Below are positions 60,197 to 64,000 of a DNA stretch of 64,000 bases, one piece after another (the stretch's first letter is position 1; each line of letters begins with the position of its first letter). The notes beneath the pieces were generated by a model that was not told where the DNA came from, made no database searches, and saw only the letters and a program-made list of their open reading frames with translations. A program made the position numbers and the translations under genes. The DNA is from Polyangiaceae bacterium (GTDB lineage: Bacteria; Myxococcota_A; Polyangia; Polyangiales; Polyangiaceae), in NCBI GenBank assembly GCA_015075635.1, contig JABTUA010000002.1, positions 868,001-932,000 on the forward strand. Reading direction: 5' to 3'.

Positions 60197-61294
60197 TCAG
60201 CCGGGAGAGAACTCGAACGGGAAGGCCACGGTGGCCTGCTTTGCCGCGGGAGCGAACCGTACGTTGTAGAGCACCTCGCGGAAGCACCCGGTGAAGGACG
60301 CATCGGCGCCGCCCGTCACGACGAGGTCGAGCTTGGAGACCACGCCGTCGGGCTCGATGGTGAAGTGCGCCTCGACCCGGCGCCTCTCCGTGGGAGCGCG
60401 CCCGAGCAAATCCTCGTAGCAGGCTCGAAAGCCCGGAAAAGCGCTGCGCACCGTCTCCACGATGTCCTCGCGCGTGCGAGCCGCAGCGCTGGTTTCCGCC
60501 AGAGCGGGCTTGGTCGTGGCCCGCTCGGCAACGTGCCGGGCGTCCTCCGGCGGGTCACCGCCCAAGATCGGCATCAGCCGCAGCCGCACCGGCGCGTCGC
60601 ACTCCGAGCTACTCGAGCACGCGCCGAGCTTGCCGCCGCTGAAGACCGCGCGGCGCTCGTCCTGCCGGCGTGCGCCGGCCCCGGCGCCGAGCGCCTCTAC
60701 GCCGGCCGCTCGCGCGCTGCCGCTGGCGACATCCAGCTCGAAAGCGCCGGCAGCGTAGTTCAGGACGAGGTGGGTCGCCCCCTCGCAGCCGTCCCGCAGC
60801 TGTGACCGGTAGAGCGACGGAGCGGTCGCGAAGTACAGCCCGCGCACGAAGTAGCGGAGCCGCAGCGCGCGGTCACTCCCGACGCGCCCCGTGAGCTGTG
60901 CCACGCTCAGCGGCAGCTTCGCGTACAGCTCGTCTCGGCTCTGAACGTCTAGGCTCTGCAGGTCGCCGGACGTGGCGCGGAACCGATACTCACCGGGAAC
61001 CTGGCACGCGGGCAGCAGCTCCAGCCCGCAGCCGGACATCTTCACCACGGCCAGCGACTGCTGAGCGTGTGCGGCGAGCTCGGCCCGGGCGGTAGCGTCC
61101 CAGGTGACGACGAACGGGTTCAGCCTCCCCAGCCCCTGTCGACAGCGCGCTTCGTCGATGGCCAGAGCCGCGTCGCTCGTCGCGCGCTCTGCGTTCTCCA
61201 CCTCGCCGCCACCCGGCGATGCCGGAGGCAGCGCCGGCGCGCAGCTCCACAGGAGCGCTATCAGCGCCACGCCCACGAGAAGAGAGAGTCGCAT
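60197..61294 (-). CDS. AgmX/PglI C-terminal-domain lipoprotein
   Basis: 365 residues from ATG 61294. Signal peptide with lipobox LWSC, a middle region with several cysteines (VKMSGCGLELLPACQVPGEY), and an AgmX/PglI C-terminal domain (about 275-365): VRSAFPGFRACYEDLLGRAPT, VEAHFTIEPDGVVSKLDLV, FTGCFREVLYNVRFAPA. AgmX-type domains occur in myxobacterial envelope proteins linked to gliding. Divergent from the kinase. The upstream part of the longer ORF is not conserved-looking. Confidence 0.82.
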   Translation of the reverse strand: MRLSLLVGVALIALLWSCAPALPPASPGGGEVENAERATSDAALAIDEARCRQGLGRLNPFVVTWDATARAELAAHAQQSLAVVKMSGCGLELLPACQVPGEYRFRATSGDLQSLDVQSRDELYAKLPLSVAQLTGRVGSDRALRLRYFVRGLYFATAPSLYRSQLRDGCEGATHLVLNYAAGAFELDVASGSARAAGVEALGAGAGARRQDERRAVFSGGKLGACSSSSECDAPVRLRLMPILGGDPPEDARHVAERATTKPALAETSAAARTREDIVETVRSAFPGFRACYEDLLGRAPTERRRVEAHFTIEPDGVVSKLDLVVTGGADASFTGCFREVLYNVRFAPAAKQATVAFPFEFSPG

Positions 61295-61442
61295 CACTGG
61301 GCAGTCTCGCGCCGTCCACTCGCCGGGACAACGCGTGAGAGAGCGCGTGCAGTTTCTGCGCGCCCCGAGCGCTCGCGACGGCACGCCGCGGCGGGTGGCT
61401 GGGTTAGAGTGTGCTTTGCACTCGGCGCAACGGAGCGAGGTC

Positions 61443-62966
61443 GTGGCTCGACGGATGCACGAAGAACGACACGAGGCGGAGCGGCCCAATGCCGACGGCG
61501 ACGACCCGTCGGACGCGCCGGCGCGCATCGACGACCCGAAACCCGGGCAGAGAGAGCCCGGGGCCTTGGTCGCTGGCCGCTATCGTCTGGAGCGGCTGCT
61601 CGGGCAAGGTGGCATGGGCCAGGTCTGGGCGGCCACCCACACCGTGACCCGAAGACAGGTGGCGCTGAAGTTCCTCAGACCCGGCGCGGACCTGCGTCCC
61701 GAGCTTCAGAGGCGCTTTCTTCGCGAGGCGCGCGCAGCGAGCGCCGTCGATCATCCCAACGTCGTGCGAATCCACGACGTGTTCGCCCTCGACGACGGCT
61801 CGCTGCTGATGGTCATGGACCTGCTCGAGGGTGAAACCCTGGGCAGCCTGCTGGAACGCAAGGGCAAGCTCTCATTGTCCGAAGCGTCCAGCCTGCTCTT
61901 GCCGGTCGTGTCCGCGGTCGGCAGGGCTCACGACCTCGGCATCGTTCATCGCGACTTGAAGCCGGACAACATCTTCGTGGTCGACGCCGATCCGTCGAAG
62001 GGCGCGGTCAAGGTCCTCGACTTTGGCATCGCGAAGGTGCTCGAACCGACGGTCGACACTGGGCTCGTGACCGGCACGGGCGCCGTGCTCGGGACGCCCA
62101 GCTACATGGCTCCCGAGCAGTGCTTCGGGGAGTCGGACATCGATCATCGCGCCGACCTCTGGGCAATCGGCGCCATCCTGTACGAATCGCTCGCGGGCAT
62201 GCGTCCCGTCGATGGCGACAACCTCGGGCAGATCGTCAAGCGCTTGATGGAGGGAATCGAGCCGATCGAACGCCGGCTCCCCGATTTGCCCAGGGACGTC
62301 ACGGCGCTACTGAGCCGCATGTTGTCCCGCGAGCGCGCGCAGCGGCCTGCCGACTTGCGGGAGGTCGCCGCGGTGCTGGCCAAGCACACTGACGTGGAAG
62401 TGCCGTCGTTCGCCGAGCCCAGCAGTCGCGCGCATGACACGCCACTGCACGAGGAACCCGTGCGCATCGGCCCGTTCCGCAAGAGCACGGTCTCTGGCGA
62501 CGAGTCGACGGTCGCGGCGCGCTCGACTTCGGCTCACGACGACACCTCGGGGCAGCGCGCGGTCCCAGCGCGATCGCCGAACCGTGTGCTGGTCTCGATC
62601 GGCGTGGTCGGCGCATTGGCGTTGTTGGTCGTCGGCGTTCGTCTGTCCGCTGGCTCGGCAGCCAGCGACGAGGCGCCCGCTTCGCCGGCCAGCGCAACGG
62701 CGAGCGAGCGAGAGGCGCCGCTCGCGCTGCCCATGCCGCTCGCGAGCACGGAGCCCGCCGCGCCCAAGCCCTCGGACGAGGTTCCGGCGCCTGGCATCGA
62801 TGGAGGAGCGCGGCCGCGCCCTGGGAGCGCACCCGTCGTGAAGCGACCCGAGACCTCGACCCCGGCGCCTTCCGCAGCTGATCCAGCGGCGCCGGCGCCC
62901 CCACCGATCCCGACGCCACCGCTGAAACCGACCTCGACCGGTCTAGTCGCGGAGCCGCCGTTTTGA
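61443..62966 (+). CDS. Ser/Thr protein kinase with membrane helix
   Basis: 507 residues from GTG 61443 (GGAGCGAGG upstream; ATG 61455 is alternative). Kinase about 45-320: LLGQGGMGQVW, K76 (VALKFL), HRDLKPDNI, LDFGIA, YMAPEQ; all catalytic residues intact. One membrane helix (about 385-405; VLVSIGVVGALALLVVGV) and a Ser/Pro/Ala-rich external tail. The stop overlaps the TTG start of the next gene as TTGA. Typical kinase-plus-PEGA module. Confidence 0.9.
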   Translation: MARRMHEERHEAERPNADGDDPSDAPARIDDPKPGQREPGALVAGRYRLERLLGQGGMGQVWAATHTVTRRQVALKFLRPGADLRPELQRRFLREARAASAVDHPNVVRIHDVFALDDGSLLMVMDLLEGETLGSLLERKGKLSLSEASSLLLPVVSAVGRAHDLGIVHRDLKPDNIFVVDADPSKGAVKVLDFGIAKVLEPTVDTGLVTGTGAVLGTPSYMAPEQCFGESDIDHRADLWAIGAILYESLAGMRPVDGDNLGQIVKRLMEGIEPIERRLPDLPRDVTALLSRMLSRERAQRPADLREVAAVLAKHTDVEVPSFAEPSSRAHDTPLHEEPVRIGPFRKSTVSGDESTVAARSTSAHDDTSGQRAVPARSPNRVLVSIGVVGALALLVVGVRLSAGSAASDEAPASPASATASEREAPLALPMPLASTEPAAPKPSDEVPAPGIDGGARPRPGSAPVVKRPETSTPAPSAADPAAPAPPPIPTPPLKPTSTGLVAEPPF

Positions 62967-64000
62967 ATGACTCCCGCTTCGGTCTGGCACGTGCGGTCAC
63001 GGTCGCGCGTTCGCTCTCGTTGGCGCTGGCGCTCGGTATCGGGAGCGCGTCAGCCCAGTCACCGCCCGACGAACCGACGTCCGTCGTCCAGGCTCGCGAT
63101 GCGTTTCGCCTCGGCGCAGGGCTCGCTGAGGCGGGGCAATGGAAGGACGCGCTCGCCGCGTTTCAGCGAAGCGCGAAGCTCCGTCCCCATGCGACCACGA
63201 CCTACAACCTCGCATTCTGCGAGCGAGCGCTCGGCCGCTACACCCGGGCGCGCAAGCTGCTCTTGCTGGCTCTGGAGCAGAGCCGCGCTGCCCCGACGCC
63301 CGAGCTCACGCCGAGCCTCGAGACCCAAGCCAAGGCCTACCTGAGCGAGGCGGAGCAGAAGCTCGCTCGCGTGAGCCTCTCGCTGGACGACCGGGCCTTG
63401 GCGGTTTCGGTGGACGGACGACCGCTGGAGCTCGACCGAACCGCTCCGCGCCCGGTCCTGGTGGCCGGAGTCCGAGAACCTGGCCCCGGGGAGGCTCTTC
63501 CAGCGACCGAGGTGGAGCTGGTGATCGACCCCGGCGCCCACGTCTTCGTCATCACGAAGGCCGACGCGAGCCGTGTGCTCAACCTGCAAGTCGAACCGGG
63601 CGCCACCGATCGCATCGAGCTTTGCCTGGGCCCGAAGCCCGCGCGCGCCGCCGCGCAGCCGGATCGACCCGACGCCACCTGGCCGATTCTCGCCTTCGGC
63701 GTCGGAGCGGCAGGCGTCGCGGTCGGCACGCTCACGGGCCTGGCTGCGCTGCAGGAGAAGTCGAGCCTCGACGACCACTGCACCAGGGGAATAGCTCGCT
63801 GCGACGCGCGCTATCAGCGCGACATCGACGCCATGAACCGCTACGCGGTCGTGTCCACCGCCAGCTTCGGCGTCGGCCTCGTCGGTCTCGGCCTCGGTGC
63901 TTACCTGCTCCTGTCCACGCCCAGCGCGGACGCCACAAGAGAGAGCGCCAAGCTCCGGCTGCTGGTCGGGCCAACTGGCGGCAGCGTGTTCGGTCGTTTC
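62963..64000 (+). CDS. TPR/PEGA-like secreted protein, runs off the right edge
   Basis: 346 codons seen, no stop inside the window. TTG start at 62963 overlaps the kinase stop (TTGA), and the signal peptide reads ARSLSLALALGIGSASAQ. Then TPR-like helices (ARDAFRLGAGLAEAGQWKDALAAF, TTTYNLAFCERALGRYTRARKLLLL), a PEGA-like beta segment (LDDRALAVSVDGRPLELD, VELVIDPGAHVFVIT) and two helices near the end (LAFGVGAAGVAVGTLTGLAAL). This matches the 13.5-kb partner protein in plan. It is the probable coupled partner of the 61.4-kb kinase. Confidence 0.82.
   Translation, partial: MNDSRFGLARAVTVARSLSLALALGIGSASAQSPPDEPTSVVQARDAFRLGAGLAEAGQWKDALAAFQRSAKLRPHATTTYNLAFCERALGRYTRARKLLLLALEQSRAAPTPELTPSLETQAKAYLSEAEQKLARVSLSLDDRALAVSVDGRPLELDRTAPRPVLVAGVREPGPGEALPATEVELVIDPGAHVFVITKADASRVLNLQVEPGATDRIELCLGPKPARAAAQPDRPDATWPILAFGVGAAGVAVGTLTGLAALQEKSSLDDHCTRGIARCDARYQRDIDAMNRYAVVSTASFGVGLVGLGLGAYLLLSTPSADATRESAKLRLLVGPTGGSVFGRF

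Overview
The window is high-G+C DNA with long ORFs on both strands. Its gene content points to a predatory or soil myxobacterium of the Polyangiales (Sorangium-like) type: six Hanks-type Ser/Thr kinases, two FHA-sigma-54 activators, an AgmX/PglI-type lipoprotein, TPR/PEGA envelope proteins, and about eleven lipoproteins with a Gly/Ala/Ser-rich linker after the lipobox. The assignment rests on gene content only.

Layout. 1-3.5 kb: a partial FG-GAP lipoprotein, a Gly-linker lipoprotein and a kinase whose DFG motif is NFS. 3.5-4.2 kb: a VapBC toxin-antitoxin pair. 4.4-9.9 kb: a DEDDh exonuclease coupled to a DsbA-like lipoprotein, a ParA-J-like-RodZ-HTH fusion protein, a GT39-like membrane glycosyltransferase and a small lipoprotein. 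9.9-12.6 kb: a fused membrane/spermidine-synthase protein. 12.7-18.5 kb: a coupled operon (sigma-54 activator, kinase, TPR/PEGA protein, two small lipoproteins) that diverges from two small LuxR-type HTH genes. The intergenic region there has a near-perfect sigma-54 promoter and large inverted repeats. 18.6-34.2 kb: mostly lipoproteins (one frameshifted), a methyltransferase, a second sigma-54 activator/kinase pair, a truncated VWA gene, a ferritin-like protein, a SPASM-only fragment and a membrane-first kinase.

34.2-47.7 kb: a DJ-1/PfpI protein, a Cys-rich membrane protein, a tRNA-Thr 3'-half, an ArsR-rhodanese/MFS operon with a palindromic operator, an ankyrin protein, lipoproteins, and a thiolase/DUF35 operon behind a second good sigma-54 promoter. 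47.9-64 kb: a K+/H+ antiporter with RCK domains, a decayed sigma-70 region 4, a CBS/zinc protein coupled to a DUF4388 kinase (HRD changed to HQD), a glycosyltransferase/GH130 pair, a lipid-anchored penicillin-binding protein, relics including a frameshifted DUF1244 gene, an AgmX-type lipoprotein, and a kinase coupled to a TPR/PEGA-like protein that runs off the right edge.

How it fits together. The recurrent theme is envelope-sensing phosphorylation modules: a kinase translationally coupled to a secreted TPR/PEGA partner, often with an FHA-sigma-54 activator upstream. The 13.4-18.5 kb locus looks like a complete circuit (FHA activator, kinase, PEGA protein, sigma-54 promoter with upstream repeats, HTH regulators) and is the best candidate for a new regulatory system. 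Several genes are visibly broken by frameshift or truncation, scattered among intact ones.
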